Assembly (NCBI RefSeq): GCF_049671645.1
Contig: NZ_JBATVG010000011.1
Location: 1 to 64,000 of the forward strand
Direction: 5' to 3'
DNA length: 64,000 nt
Origin: Castellaniella sp049671645
GTDB lineage: Bacteria; Pseudomonadota; Gammaproteobacteria; Burkholderiales; Burkholderiaceae_B
The notes beneath the pieces are model-generated. The model was given only the letters and a program-made list of their open reading frames with translations, ran no database searches and was not told where the DNA came from. Position numbers and translations under genes: made by a program. Shown here one piece after another: positions 34,447-44,027 of this stretch. Numbering within the stretch: the first letter of the stretch is position 1; the number at the start of each line of letters is the position of its first letter.

Positions 34447-35339
34447 GATCGATCTCCCAGCAGGCCTCTGGGGTAGACCAGCAGAATCAGGAACATCATC
34501 AGGAACCCGACCGCGGGCATGTAGGCCGAGCCGATCAGGGGCACCGACATCGATTCAGCCAGGCCGATGATCAAACCGCCCAGCACGGCGCCGTAAATGC
34601 TGCCGATTCCCCCCAGGATGGCGGCGGCGAACATGGGCAGGATCAGGTTGAAACCCATGTCGGGGGCGATCTGCACGGTCAGGCCGAACAATACGCCGGC
34701 CACGGCCGCGAAGCTGCCGCCCACCACCCAGGTCCATCGGATGACGCCTTGCACGTGGATGCCGGTGATGCTGGCCAGGGCGGGGTTGTCGGACACGGCG
34801 CGCATGGCTTTGCCCAGGCGGGTGTGCGACAGGAACACGTGCAGGCCGAACATCATGAGAGCGGTGACGGCCAGCACGAACATTTCGTCGGCGGTCAGGC
34901 GCAGCCCCGGCAGGACCTGGATGGCGATGGCGATGTTGCGCGAATAATATTCCGGTTGCGAGCCCCAGATGAAAATCACCAGATTGCGCAGCAGCAGGGA
35001 TGCGCCGAATGAGGCGATGACCAGCGTGACCTGGATATTGCTCTTGCGCGGCATGCGAAACAGCAGCCAGTCCAGCAGCAGCGCCAGACCTGCAGTCAGC
35101 ACGCCCGCCGCCAGCAGAGCGGCGATCAGGCCCCAGCCGAAGCTCAGGGGGCCGAGCGTTCCCGCGCCGCCTGCGAAGAGGCTGACGAACACCAGGGCGA
35201 AATAGGCGCCGAACGTCAGAAATTCGCCGTGCGCGAAATTGGCGAATCGCAGGATGTTGTAGGTCAACGTCAGTCCGATGGCGCCCAGGGCGAGGGTGGC
35301 GCCCAGGATGATGCCGTTCGCGGCATACTGCAGCATCAT
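34443..35339 (-). CDS. livH: Branched-chain amino-acid ABC transporter permease LivH (cluster 1)
   Basis: 298 residues, about eight membrane helices. GIILGATLALGAIGLTLTYN and RFANFAHGEFLTFGAYFALV are the usual LivH N-terminal signature; LGKAMRAVSDNPALASITGI is the cytoplasmic loop contacting the ATPases. It overlaps livF upstream and livM downstream by 4 bases each (ATGA), so the four inner genes are translationally coupled. Confidence 0.94.
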   Translation of the reverse strand: MMLQYAANGIILGATLALGAIGLTLTYNILRFANFAHGEFLTFGAYFALVFVSLFAGGAGTLGPLSFGWGLIAALLAAGVLTAGLALLLDWLLFRMPRKSNIQVTLVIASFGASLLLRNLVIFIWGSQPEYYSRNIAIAIQVLPGLRLTADEMFVLAVTALMMFGLHVFLSHTRLGKAMRAVSDNPALASITGIHVQGVIRWTWVVGGSFAAVAGVLFGLTVQIAPDMGFNLILPMFAAAILGGIGSIYGAVLGGLIIGLAESMSVPLIGSAYMPAVGFLMMFLILLVYPRGLLGDRS

Positions 35340-36070
35340 GGCGAGGCCCTCCGTATGCCCAGGTACAGTGCGCCGATCTCCGGGTTGGCCAGCAGCGACG
35401 GAGCGGCGTCATGGATGCGGTCCTGTCCCTCCGCCAGCACGTAACCCTGGTCTGAAATCGCCAGGGCGGCCTTGGCGTTCTGTTCCACCAGCAGGATCGT
35501 CACCCCCATGTCGCGGACTTCCCGCAACTTGCCAAAGACCATGCCGACCAGTTTGGGTGACAGGCCGGCCGATGGTTCGTCGAGCATGATCAGGCGGGGG
35601 GCCGCCATCAGGGCGCGCGCCACCGCCACCATCTGTCGTTCGCCGCCCGACAGGGATCCGGCGGCCTGCCGGCGCCGTTCTCCCAGCCGCGGAAACAGCT
35701 GGTACATGCGTTCGAGCCGGCGCCGGATTTCGGCGGGCTCCGGTTCGGCGTAGGCGCCCATCTCCAGGTTTTCCTCGATGCTCAGCCGGGCGAACACATT
35801 GTCGGTCTGCGGGACGTAGGCCAGCCCGTGGCGCACCATGCGGTGCGGCTGAATTCCGGTGATGTCCTCGTCAAAGAGCCGCACGCTGCCCGTCCGGATC
35901 GAGACCATCCCGGCGATCGTCTTGATCAGGGTGGATTTGCCGGCGCCATTGGGACCCAGCACGGTCACGATTTCGCCACGGCGGACCTCGATGCTGACGC
36001 CGCGCAGGATGTCCACTTCGGGGGTATAGCCGGCCACCAGGCCTTGTGCGTGCAACGCCAGTCCGCTCAT
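35336..36070 (-). CDS. livF: Branched-chain amino-acid ABC transporter ATPase LivF (cluster 1)
   Basis: 244 residues from the ATG at 36070 (MSGLALHAQGLVAGYTP). Walker A is GPNGAGKST, the ABC signature is LSGGERQMVAVARALM, and Walker B is RLIMLDEPSAGLSP. The open frame continues upstream into livG in another reading frame and was rejected. Overlaps: livG stop by 4 bases and livH start by 4 bases. Confidence 0.95.
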   Translation of the reverse strand: MSGLALHAQGLVAGYTPEVDILRGVSIEVRRGEIVTVLGPNGAGKSTLIKTIAGMVSIRTGSVRLFDEDITGIQPHRMVRHGLAYVPQTDNVFARLSIEENLEMGAYAEPEPAEIRRRLERMYQLFPRLGERRRQAAGSLSGGERQMVAVARALMAAPRLIMLDEPSAGLSPKLVGMVFGKLREVRDMGVTILLVEQNAKAALAISDQGYVLAEGQDRIHDAAPSLLANPEIGALYLGIRRASP

Positions 36071-36825
36071 GATGGCGCTCCTCCCAGATAGGCCTCCAGG
36101 ACGCGGGGATCGTTGCGGACCTCGTCCGGCGTTCCTTCCATCAGCAGCTTGCCCTGGGCCATGACCAGGACCGGGTCGCACAGGGTTTCGATCAGGTCCA
36201 TATTGTGTTCGATGATCAGGAAGGTCATGCCGTGTTCGTGAAGCTCGCGCAGCTTGTCCATGATGATCGCCAGCAGGCTGGGATTGACGCCCGCGCCGGG
36301 CTCGTCCAGCAGGATCAGCCGCGGGTCGGCCATGAGCACGCGAGCCAGTTCCAGCAGCTTTTGCTGCCCCCCGGACAGATTGCGCGCGTATTCTCCGGCC
36401 AGATGGTCCAGGTTGACGAAGTTCAGGATGTCCTGCGCCCGGTCGCGGCAGGCTTGTTCCTGGCGTCGGACGGCGCCGCGCCGGAACCAATTGTTCCAGA
36501 AGGATTCCCCCGCCTGGCCGGCAGGCACCATCATGGTGTTCTCAAGCACCGTCATGGCGGCGAAGGGGCGGGGAATCTGGAACGTGCGCACCAGTCCCTT
36601 GTGGAAGATGCGATGGGGCGCAAGGCCTTCGATCGCCTGTTTCTGGAAGGTGATGCGCCCCGAGGTCGGCGTGTGGAATCCTGCGATGGTGTTGAAGAGC
36701 GTGGTCTTGCCGGCCCCGTTGGGACCCACGAGTCCGGTGATGGTGTGAGCCTGCAGCGTGAAGCTCACGTCATCGATCGCGCGCAGTCCGCCGAACTCCT
36801 TGACCAGTTTTCTGACTTCCAGCAT
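36067..36825 (-). CDS. livG: Branched-chain amino-acid ABC transporter ATPase LivG (cluster 1)
   Basis: 252 residues from the ATG at 36825, chosen because AGGG lies 8 bases upstream; a GTG at 36834 is possible. Walker A is GPNGAGKTT, signature LSGGQQKLLELARVLM, and Walker B RLILLDEPGAGVNP, with LivG's extra inserted segment (RTFQIPRPFAAMTVLENTMM). It follows the binding-protein gene by 41 bases. Confidence 0.95.
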   Translation of the reverse strand: MLEVRKLVKEFGGLRAIDDVSFTLQAHTITGLVGPNGAGKTTLFNTIAGFHTPTSGRITFQKQAIEGLAPHRIFHKGLVRTFQIPRPFAAMTVLENTMMVPAGQAGESFWNNWFRRGAVRRQEQACRDRAQDILNFVNLDHLAGEYARNLSGGQQKLLELARVLMADPRLILLDEPGAGVNPSLLAIIMDKLRELHEHGMTFLIIEHNMDLIETLCDPVLVMAQGKLLMEGTPDEVRNDPRVLEAYLGGAPS

Positions 36826-36866
36826 TTTCGCCACCCTTTCCAGGAGACGCAGCCGCGCAGCCGGAT

Positions 36867-38123
36867 TTACTGGACCTTCTGGCGCAGGGCGGCGATCTGG
36901 TCGACGGTCACCATGCCGGTCGATTCGACCTTGCCGTCATGCACCGACCAGATCACCATCGGCGCATTGATGTCGCCGTACTGGTCGAACTGCAGGGGCC
37001 CGGACGCGCCGACGTACTGGATCGGCTTGTGTTCCGCGATCAGTTTGGCTGCCTTCTTGAGTTGATCGACGCCCGCATAGATCTTTTCTCCCTTGGGGTC
37101 GGTGACTTTGCGGATGCTGTCGCGGATCGCGGTGCCGGTCGCCTTGCCGGCGTATTCCATGGCCAGCCCGACGAGCACGGTGCCGTCATAGGCGTTGGTG
37201 ATGTAGGCCTGGGTTGGCAGGCTGCCGAATTTTGCCTGGAATTCCTGCTTGAAGGTCGCCAGAGACGGTGTGGTGACCGATCCGGCTGCCGTACCCTGGG
37301 CGTGCGTCATGTACTGCAGGCCGACGTCATTGGCGAAATCCTGTGACTCCAGGCCGTCGGGAAACAGAAACTTCTGCGGGCCGTCGCTGGAGATCCACTC
37401 GCGTGCGATCGTCGTGCCGTCTCCCGGGTAGCCGATCAACAGCAGCGCGTCGGGGCTGGGGCTCAGAGCCTTGTCCACTTCGGAACGATAGGACGGCTGG
37501 CTGGGGTTGTAGACCACGTTTTCCGTCACCGTACCGCCCAGCTTGGTGAAGGCATGGGCGAATTCGTCGCTCAGGCCCTTGCCATAGGCATTGTTCAGGT
37601 ACAGGATCGCGACCTTCTTATAGCCCGCATCCAGGGCGACCTTGGCCATGGCCACGCCTTGCAGGGCATCCGAAGGGGTTGTGCGGAACCAGTAGCCGCC
37701 GGTCTTGTTTTTCTTGCCCAGCTCGGTGAAGGTCGGGGAGGTCGATGCCGGGGAAATCAGCACGACCTTGCTGGGGGTGGTGACCGAGGTCAGGATGGCG
37801 GCGCTCACGCCGCTGGACAGGGCGCCGACAATGGCGGGGACGTGCTGCACGTCGACCAGTTTCTTGGCGGCGTCCACGCCCACAGAAGCGCTGGTCTGAT
37901 CGTCCAGCAGGGAAAGGTTCAGGGTGCAGGTCTTGGGGGTCTTGGCGGCATTCAGATCGGATATGGCCAATTGCGCGCCTTTGGCGATCTGTTGTCCCAG
38001 CACACCCAACGAACCGGTGAGCGACATGACGCTGCCGACGGTGGTGGTGCAGGCAGCCTGGGCCGATCCCAGGCTGAACAGGCCGGCCAATGCAGTGCTG
38101 ATGTAGAGTGCTTTTTTCAACAT
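36867..38123 (-). CDS. Amino-acid ABC transporter periplasmic binding protein (cluster 1)
   Basis: 418 residues of the Leu/Ile/Val-binding family (Peripla_BP_6). A signal peptide MLKKALYISTALAGLFSLG is cleaved near AQA. The binding-fold start is VGSVMSLTGSLGVLGQQIAKG, and LLIGYPGDGTTIAREWIS lies in the hinge region. It is the first gene of the operon. The ligand may be a branched-chain or other amino acid; genomic position does not resolve it. The 193-base gap to 38317 should hold the promoter, but no convincing -35/-10 pair stands out. Confidence 0.92.
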   Translation of the reverse strand: MLKKALYISTALAGLFSLGSAQAACTTTVGSVMSLTGSLGVLGQQIAKGAQLAISDLNAAKTPKTCTLNLSLLDDQTSASVGVDAAKKLVDVQHVPAIVGALSSGVSAAILTSVTTPSKVVLISPASTSPTFTELGKKNKTGGYWFRTTPSDALQGVAMAKVALDAGYKKVAILYLNNAYGKGLSDEFAHAFTKLGGTVTENVVYNPSQPSYRSEVDKALSPSPDALLLIGYPGDGTTIAREWISSDGPQKFLFPDGLESQDFANDVGLQYMTHAQGTAAGSVTTPSLATFKQEFQAKFGSLPTQAYITNAYDGTVLVGLAMEYAGKATGTAIRDSIRKVTDPKGEKIYAGVDQLKKAAKLIAEHKPIQYVGASGPLQFDQYGDINAPMVIWSVHDGKVESTGMVTVDQIAALRQKVQ

Positions 38124-38316
38124 GACGGTACCTCCGGGTGGAAACTGGACCTGCCAACACTGTTGACTGTCTCTAGGAGGTACGGCGTTGCCAGCAGCAT
38201 GGCAGGCACGTGTAATGCGTGTATTTTGGTATGAGTCCCGGCGATCGAATTAGTTCAGATTTTGATACGAAAAGATAGATGTGGGGCGGCCGCATTGTGG
38301 CGGCAGTCTTGAGCAG

Positions 38317-38799
38317 TCAGGGTGCCGGAGCAAGCCACAACGCCTGCTGTGGATGCTGGGCTTGGTCGTAATCCGGATCGTCCGGAAAACGGCCTGGCGC
38401 ATCGGCCCAGGCGACTTGAAAGACCCGGATCGATGCGCCGAATCGGCTGCTGGCCTGGGCCACCCGTTGGGTCAGCACGAAAGGGGTCGAGACGTCTTTC
38501 AGCAGCACCGGAATCCGCACGGCGTCGCCCGGCTGCTGTCCATCGATCAGGCCGTCGTGGTGGCGGCTGTAGGCCACGACGTCGGATATCACGTCCATGG
38601 CCAGCGCATGATCCAGCGCGCCCGTGATGATCAGTTCAGCCTGCCCGGACCGAGCCAGGCCGATGGTATGAATGAACCAGGCGGCCCGGTCCATGTCGTC
38701 GTCGGCCACGACCAGGTGGGTGTAGTCGTGCCATTTCAGCTTGTCTTCCAGAAAGCCCTGCAGCTTGCTGCGGTTTCTGTCCTGTTCCGATTGCGTCAC
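38317..38799 (-). CDS. DUF4262-like protein of unknown function
   Basis: 160 residues, soluble, without signal peptide. The N-terminal half reads HDYTHLVVADDDMDRAAWFI and HTIGLARSGQAELIITG, the pattern of DUF4262 proteins (a small uncharacterised family). The middle is VVAYSRHHDGLIDGQQPGD. It is followed 39 bases later by nothing related: fabI upstream on the same strand lies beyond. Function unknown. Confidence 0.6.
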   Translation of the reverse strand: MTQSEQDRNRSKLQGFLEDKLKWHDYTHLVVADDDMDRAAWFIHTIGLARSGQAELIITGALDHALAMDVISDVVAYSRHHDGLIDGQQPGDAVRIPVLLKDVSTPFVLTQRVAQASSRFGASIRVFQVAWADAPGRFPDDPDYDQAQHPQQALWLAPAP

Positions 38800-38838
38800 G
38801 ACGGCCTGCCTGGTCCTGGTTGCTGACAGGCTGAATTA

Positions 38839-39621
38839 TCAGTCCATCCCCGGCACGGTGTTGGAGAACCCGCAGTCCACGTGCAGGATTTCCCCGGTGA
38901 TGCCGGCGGCCAGATCCGACAGCAGGAAGGATGCGGCGTTGCCGACGTCTTCGATCGTGACGTTGCGGCCCAGCGGCGACTGGGATTCCACGTACTTCAG
39001 CATATTGGAAAAGTCGCGGATGCCGCTGGCGGCCAGGGTCTTGATCGGGCCCGCGGAAATGCCGTTGGCGCGCAGGCCTTTCTTGCCCAGGGATTTGGCC
39101 AGGTAGCGCACACTGGCTTCCAGGGATGCCTTGGCCAGGCCCATCATGTTGTAGTTGGGGATGGCCTTTTCGGCGCCCAGGTAGGTCAGGGTCAGCACGG
39201 ATCCGTTGCGGCCTTCCAGCAGGGGCAGCGCGGCCTTGGCCAGCGCCGGGAAGCTGTAGGCGGAAATATCATGGGCCACGCGGAAGTTTTCACGCGTCAT
39301 GCCGTCCAGGAAGTCGCCTTCCAGGGCGTCCCGGGGGGCGAAGCCGATCGAATGCACCAAGCCGTCCAGGCCGTCCCAGCGTTCACGCAGGGATGCGAAT
39401 GCGGCCTCGATCTGGGCGTCGTCGCCCACATCGCAAGGGATGACGATGTCGCTGCCCAGGTCCTTGGCGAAACCGCGCACGCGCTCTTCGAATCGTTCGC
39501 CCACATAGGTCAGGGCCAGTTCGGCGCCCTGGGCGCGACAGGCATGCGCGATGCCGTAGGCGATGGATCGATTCGAGAGCACCCCGGTGATCAGGATGCG
39601 TTTGCCGTTCAGAAAACCCAT
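38839..39621 (-). CDS. fabI: Enoyl-[acyl-carrier-protein] reductase (NADH)
   Basis: 260 residues of the FabI type. It carries out the last reduction of each fatty-acid elongation round. The cofactor loop is ITGVLSNRSIAYGIA, and the active-site Tyr-(X6)-Lys is YNMMGLAK in IPNYNMMGLAKASLEA. GPIKTLAASGI matches the substrate-loop region. It is the usual triclosan target family. It lies downstream of mltD and gloB on the opposite side, transcribed leftward. Confidence 0.97.
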   Translation of the reverse strand: MGFLNGKRILITGVLSNRSIAYGIAHACRAQGAELALTYVGERFEERVRGFAKDLGSDIVIPCDVGDDAQIEAAFASLRERWDGLDGLVHSIGFAPRDALEGDFLDGMTRENFRVAHDISAYSFPALAKAALPLLEGRNGSVLTLTYLGAEKAIPNYNMMGLAKASLEASVRYLAKSLGKKGLRANGISAGPIKTLAASGIRDFSNMLKYVESQSPLGRNVTIEDVGNAASFLLSDLAAGITGEILHVDCGFSNTVPGMD

Positions 39622-39647
39622 GATGTGTTGGTCCTATGGATGAATTT

Positions 39648-41027
39648 TTAGCTTTGCACATCCGTGCCGGGCACGCGCAGGCGCTGGCCGGTGGACAGGG
39701 ATGAGCTCTTCAGGTTGTTCAGTTTGCGCAGGGCGTCCACCGAGGTGTTGTAGCGGCGGGCCAGGGAATACAAGGTATCGCCCTTGCGGATGGTGTGAGT
39801 GCGGATGCTGGGGGCGGCGTTGAGGCGGGCAGTGCGGGCGGGCGGGGTCGTCCGGACCTGGCGCAGGGATGGCTTGTCCGCGTCGGGGTCGTAGGACGCC
39901 AGCCGGATGCCGCCGTCTTCCGCGCCGGGCGCTGCGGGAATCAGCAGGGTGGCGACCTTGGCCTGCGTTTGCCGCGATCCCAGGTTGTTGGCCTGGCGAA
40001 GCTGGTCCAGGGTGATGCCGTAGGATTTGGCGATGGCGGCCAGCGACTGGCCGCGTTTCGGATGCATGACCTGCCATGATGACAGCCGGCCGGTATAGGT
40101 TTCGAGATTGCTGTTGAAGACGGCGACCTTGTCCAGTGGCAGGTGCAGGGCAGGGTTGTGCGCCGCCAGCATCACGGGCCGGTTGTAGGCAGGGTTCAGG
40201 GCGCGGAAGTCATCGATGGGCATTTCGGCCAGGGCTGCAGCCACGGCGATGTCCATGTCGCGCGATTTATGGACGGTCGTGAAGTAGGGGCTGTTGCTGA
40301 CCTGGGGCAGGGTGATGCCGTATTTTTCAGGGCGGGCGATGATGTTCTTGATGGCCTGCAGCTTGGGGACGTAGTTGCGCGTTTCGTCGGGCATGTCCAG
40401 CTGGGTGTAGATCGGCAGTTTGTCGTTGCTGACGGCTTTGTCCATGGCGCGCTTGACCGCGCCTTCGCCCCAGTTGTAAGACGCCAGGGCCAGGTACCAA
40501 TCGCCCTGGAAGTCGTACAGGTAGCTCAGGTAGTCCAGGGCTGCCTGGGTGGATGCGACCGGGTCGCGGCGCTGGTCGCGCCACCAGTCCTGCTGCAGCT
40601 TGTAGTGCAGGCCGGTGCTGGGGATGAACTGCCACAGCCCCGAGGCCTGGGAACGCGACAGGGCGTTGGGATCGTAGGCGGATTCGACGAAGGGCAGCAG
40701 GGCCAGTTCGGTAGGCAGGCCGCGGCGATTCAATTCATCGACGATGTAATACAGGTATTTCCCCGCCCGCTGGCTCATGAGCAGGACCGACTGGGGGTGC
40801 GCCGCGTAGTAGTCGGTCCAGTAATCGACCCGTTCGCCGTGCAGGTTGGGGATGGAAAATCCGCGCCGGACACGGTCCCACATATCGCGAGGGGGGTGGG
40901 TCAGGTCGACCGTGCGGGATGTGTCTTCTGCCACGTAGGCCTGGCGCTGATCGGTGGGAGTCCGGTGGGTGGCGCAGCCCGCCAGCAGGACCAGGATCAG
41001 CGGCAGTATCAGTCGCAGGATTTTCAT
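39648..41027 (-). CDS. mltD: Membrane-bound lytic murein transglycosylase D
   Basis: 459 residues from the ATG at 41027 (MKILRLILPLILVLLAGC). The signal peptide ends in lipobox LLAGC. The goose-type lysozyme-like transglycosylase domain has catalytic Glu in FVESAYDPNALSRSQASGLW. Two LysM peptidoglycan-binding motifs follow (RGQSLAAIAKSYGITLDQL and KGDTLYSLARRYNTSVDAL). It cleaves glycan strands to 1,6-anhydro-MurNAc, the substrate later handled by AnmK encoded at 24280. It starts 7 bases after gloB's stop. Confidence 0.95.
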   Translation of the reverse strand: MKILRLILPLILVLLAGCATHRTPTDQRQAYVAEDTSRTVDLTHPPRDMWDRVRRGFSIPNLHGERVDYWTDYYAAHPQSVLLMSQRAGKYLYYIVDELNRRGLPTELALLPFVESAYDPNALSRSQASGLWQFIPSTGLHYKLQQDWWRDQRRDPVASTQAALDYLSYLYDFQGDWYLALASYNWGEGAVKRAMDKAVSNDKLPIYTQLDMPDETRNYVPKLQAIKNIIARPEKYGITLPQVSNSPYFTTVHKSRDMDIAVAAALAEMPIDDFRALNPAYNRPVMLAAHNPALHLPLDKVAVFNSNLETYTGRLSSWQVMHPKRGQSLAAIAKSYGITLDQLRQANNLGSRQTQAKVATLLIPAAPGAEDGGIRLASYDPDADKPSLRQVRTTPPARTARLNAAPSIRTHTIRKGDTLYSLARRYNTSVDALRKLNNLKSSSLSTGQRLRVPGTDVQS

Positions 41028-41034
41028 GAGCGGA

Positions 41035-41844
41035 TCATTTGAAATTGTTCTTCCATTCGCGCAGACCTGCAAAAACCGCCTGGGGCGTGTTCAGTGGTGT
41101 GGCGGCGTGTTGGCTGGCCGCAGCCCGGACATCCGGGTGGCCGGTGCGCAGAAACGGGTTTGTCTGCAGTTCCAGGCCCAGCCGTGACGGCACGGTTGGC
41201 AGACCCTGGGCGCGCAGTCGCGCCGTATCCTGGGCACGCGCCTGCAATGCCGCGTTGGTCGGTTCGACCTGCAGGGCCCAGCGGATATTGGCCGCCGTAT
41301 ATTCGTGCGCACAGCACACCAGGGTATCCGGAGGCAAAGATCCGATTTTACCCAAGGAATCGTACATTTGTGCAGGGGTGCCTTCGAACAGCCGTCCGCA
41401 CCCCGCCGCGAACAGCGTATCGCCGCAGAATACGGCGATCTGCCCGGCGTCCAGGCGCCCTGCGTAGGCAATGTGCCCGGCTGTGTGCCCGGGGATGTCC
41501 AGGATCTGGAATTGAAGCCCTGTGCCGGGCAGATCGACGATATCGCCTTCTTCCAGGGGCACATCGCGCACGGGGATGTTTTCGTGACGCGGCCCGTAGA
41601 CGCGGGCACCGGTTCGCTGGTGTAATGCCTGCACGCCGCCGACATGGTCGTGATGATGGTGCGTGATCAGGATGGCTTCCAGGATCAGCCCTTGCGCCAA
41701 CCGGTCCAGGACCGGATCGGCATCGCCGGGGTCCACGACGATGGCATGGCCGTTTTTCTGTACCATCCAGATGTAATTGTCCGACAGGGCGGGGATGGGT
41801 GTCAGCGCAGCCGGCGCATCCGGGGTTGGGGCGATGAAATTCAT
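41035..41844 (-). CDS. gloB: Hydroxyacylglutathione hydrolase (glyoxalase II)
   Basis: 269 residues of the metallo-beta-lactamase fold. The dinuclear metal motif is THHHHDHVGGV; further ligands are in DIPGHTAGHIAY and CGDTLF, and the family C-terminal segment is CCAHEYTAANIRWAL. It hydrolyses S-lactoylglutathione from methylglyoxal detoxification. Gene order gloB, mltD on this strand, with a divergent methyltransferase, is common in Betaproteobacteria. Confidence 0.95.
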   Translation of the reverse strand: MNFIAPTPDAPAALTPIPALSDNYIWMVQKNGHAIVVDPGDADPVLDRLAQGLILEAILITHHHHDHVGGVQALHQRTGARVYGPRHENIPVRDVPLEEGDIVDLPGTGLQFQILDIPGHTAGHIAYAGRLDAGQIAVFCGDTLFAAGCGRLFEGTPAQMYDSLGKIGSLPPDTLVCCAHEYTAANIRWALQVEPTNAALQARAQDTARLRAQGLPTVPSRLGLELQTNPFLRTGHPDVRAAASQHAATPLNTPQAVFAGLREWKNNFK

Positions 41845-41858
41845 GATGGGGAGTCAGG

Positions 41859-42626
41859 GTGGCACCGCAACGCGCAATGCCGATTGAATTGGCGGAATGG
41901 CTGGAAACCCCGGTCGGGCAGTATGTGCGCGCCTGGGAGCAGCAGCAGGTCGACGCCATGGTCGGCAACGCGTTTGGCTATCATGCCATACAAATCGGCC
42001 TGCCGCACTGGGATCTGCTGCAAGCCAATCGTATCCCGCACAAAGTCTGGGCGCATAGCCCCAGCGCCCCGTTCGGCACCCGGGCCGGGCGCCTGATCTG
42101 CGAGCCTGAACAGCTCCCCTTCGATACCCAGAGCGTCGATTTGATGGTCATGCCGCACACCCTGGAATGGTGCGCCGATCCGCATCAGGTCCTGCGCGAG
42201 GTCGAGCGGGTCCTGATGCCCGAAGGGCGGGTCGTGATGACCGGCTTCAATCCCTACAGTTTATGGGGGCTGCGGGAATCGTTGCCGGGGCTTGCCTTGC
42301 AGTTGCCGATCCCCGTGCCGTCCCAGGTGTCTCCCTCGCGCTTGAAAGACTGGTTCAAGCTGTTATCCTTCGAGCTCGATCGGGGGCGCTTTGGCTGCTA
42401 CGTGCCTTTGTGCGCGTCATCGGCCTGGCTGCAGCGCTGGCATTTCATGGAGCATGCCGGCGACCGCTGGTGGCCTGCGGGCGGGGCCGTCTATGCGATC
42501 GCCGCCGTCAAGCGCGTGTCCAGCATGCGGCTGGTGGGGCCGGCCTGGCGCAAAGGCCGCCGTCGTCGCGTGCGGCGCGGCGCCGTCGCCCCCGTGGCCA
42601 ACCAGATCGATGACCCGGCCGGCTGA
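41859..42626 (+). CDS. SAM-dependent class I methyltransferase
   Basis: 255 residues from the GTG at 41859, which has GGGGAG about 7 bases upstream. An ATG at 41877 (MPIELAEWLETPVGQYVRAW) is the alternative. A methyltransf_11-type core is seen in LPFDTQSVDLMVMPHTLEW and LREVERVLMPEGRVVMTGFNP, but the usual glycine-rich motif I is not obvious: the equivalent region reads ICEPEQLPFDTQSVD. Substrate unknown. It is between gloB and rnhA, a conserved position in this bacterial group. Confidence 0.82.
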   Translation: MAPQRAMPIELAEWLETPVGQYVRAWEQQQVDAMVGNAFGYHAIQIGLPHWDLLQANRIPHKVWAHSPSAPFGTRAGRLICEPEQLPFDTQSVDLMVMPHTLEWCADPHQVLREVERVLMPEGRVVMTGFNPYSLWGLRESLPGLALQLPIPVPSQVSPSRLKDWFKLLSFELDRGRFGCYVPLCASSAWLQRWHFMEHAGDRWWPAGGAVYAIAAVKRVSSMRLVGPAWRKGRRRRVRRGAVAPVANQIDDPAG

Positions 42627-42657
42627 TCGGGTCGGAAACTCTTCAAACGGGAAATAG

Positions 42658-43110
42658 ATGGCGGAACCACATGTGGATATCTGGACGGATGGGGCCTGCA
42701 AGGGCAATCCGGGGCCGGGGGGCTGGGGCGCCCTGCTGCGCCAGGGGGCGCACGAAAAGACCTTGCATGGCGGCGAGGCGCTGACGACCAACAATCGCAT
42801 GGAACTGATGGCTGTCATCCAGGCGCTGCGCGCGCTCAAGCGCCGCTGCGTGATCACGGTGCACACGGATTCCGTCTATGTGCAAAAAGGCATGACGCAG
42901 TGGTTGCCCAACTGGAAGCAGAGAGGTTGGCGCACTGCCGATAAGAAACCGGTGAAGAACGCCGACCTCTGGCAGGATCTGGACGCCCTGGCCGGGCAGC
43001 ATGAACTACACTGGCGCTGGGTCAAAGGCCATGCGGGCGACCCCGGCAACGAACGCGCCGACGCCTTGGCCAATCAGGGTGTGGAAGAACTGGCCCGGGC
43101 TGCTGGATGA
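42658..43110 (+). CDS. rnhA: Ribonuclease HI
   Basis: 150 residues with all catalytic carboxylates in their motifs: Asp in IWTDGACKGNPGPGG, Glu in NRMELMAVI, Asp in VHTDSVYVQKGM, and Asp in GNERADALAN, plus the His-containing loop WVKGHAGD. It degrades RNA in RNA-DNA hybrids. It is followed by dnaQ, the usual neighbour. Confidence 0.97.
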   Translation: MAEPHVDIWTDGACKGNPGPGGWGALLRQGAHEKTLHGGEALTTNNRMELMAVIQALRALKRRCVITVHTDSVYVQKGMTQWLPNWKQRGWRTADKKPVKNADLWQDLDALAGQHELHWRWVKGHAGDPGNERADALANQGVEELARAAG

Positions 43111-43180
43111 CCCGCGCGTGATCGTTCGCCGGGCATGACCGCGCCCGATATTCCTGAATCTCTTGAACCATTCCCTTGCT

Positions 43181-43927
43181 ATGCGCCAAATCGTCCTGGA
43201 TACCGAAACCACCGGCCTGGAGCCCGAACAGGGTCATCGAGTGGTGGAACTGGCCTGCGTGGAGATCGTCAACCGCCAGGTGACGGACCATCACCTGCAT
43301 CTGTACCTGAATCCGGATCGCGACAGCGACCCTGACGCCCTGCGCATCCATGGCCTGACCACGGAGTTCCTGTCCGGTCACCCGCGATTCCCGGAAATCG
43401 CCCAACAGCTGGTTGATTTCGTGCGCGATGCCGAGGTCATCATCCACAACGCCGCGTTCGACGTGAAATTCCTGAACTCGGAGCTGAAGCGGGCCGGCCT
43501 GCCGCTGTTCACCGATCTGTGCGGCAAGGTCACCGATTCCCTGGTGGTGGCCCGCGAGATGTTCCCCGGCAAGCGCAACAATCTGGATGCGCTGTGCGAT
43601 CGGTTCGGGATATCCAACGCCCACCGTACCTTGCACGGCGCCCTGCTGGACTCGGAATTGCTGGGTGAGGTCTGGCTGGCCATGACGCGCGGCCAGAACT
43701 CCCTGTTGGGAGGGGGCGACGAGGCGGACAGCAAGGCCGGGGCAGACGCCGTGAGGGCGATGGATCGCTTCGATGCGTCCGGCTTGCCCGTCATCCAGGT
43801 CAGCGCCCGGGACGAGCAGGCCCACGAAGCCTACCTGGACGGCCTGGATAAGGCGGCAGGCGGCCGCAGCCTATGGCGAGAACTGGAATCGCCCGCCGCA
43901 GAGGAAAAGGAATCCGCAGCCGGGTGA
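43181..43927 (+). CDS. dnaQ: DNA polymerase III epsilon subunit (3'-5' exonuclease)
   Basis: 248 residues from the ATG at 43181 (MRQIVLDTETTGLEP); a TTG at 43163 adds 6 residues. The proofreading DEDDh motifs are Asp/Glu in LDTETTGLEP, Asp in HNAAFDVKFLN, and His/Asp in HGALLDSELL. The C-terminal 60 residues, which bind the polymerase alpha subunit, follow. It lies 70 bases downstream of rnhA. Confidence 0.96.
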   Translation: MRQIVLDTETTGLEPEQGHRVVELACVEIVNRQVTDHHLHLYLNPDRDSDPDALRIHGLTTEFLSGHPRFPEIAQQLVDFVRDAEVIIHNAAFDVKFLNSELKRAGLPLFTDLCGKVTDSLVVAREMFPGKRNNLDALCDRFGISNAHRTLHGALLDSELLGEVWLAMTRGQNSLLGGGDEADSKAGADAVRAMDRFDASGLPVIQVSARDEQAHEAYLDGLDKAAGGRSLWRELESPAAEEKESAAG

Positions 43928-44027
43928 TTTTCCGTCGCCGGCAAGTTTGGCGGAATTCATGTACAATTGCGGTCTTTCCAATCGGCTGTCCTGGCGTTTT
44001 CTGCGCTGATTCCGACAGCGTCCGATT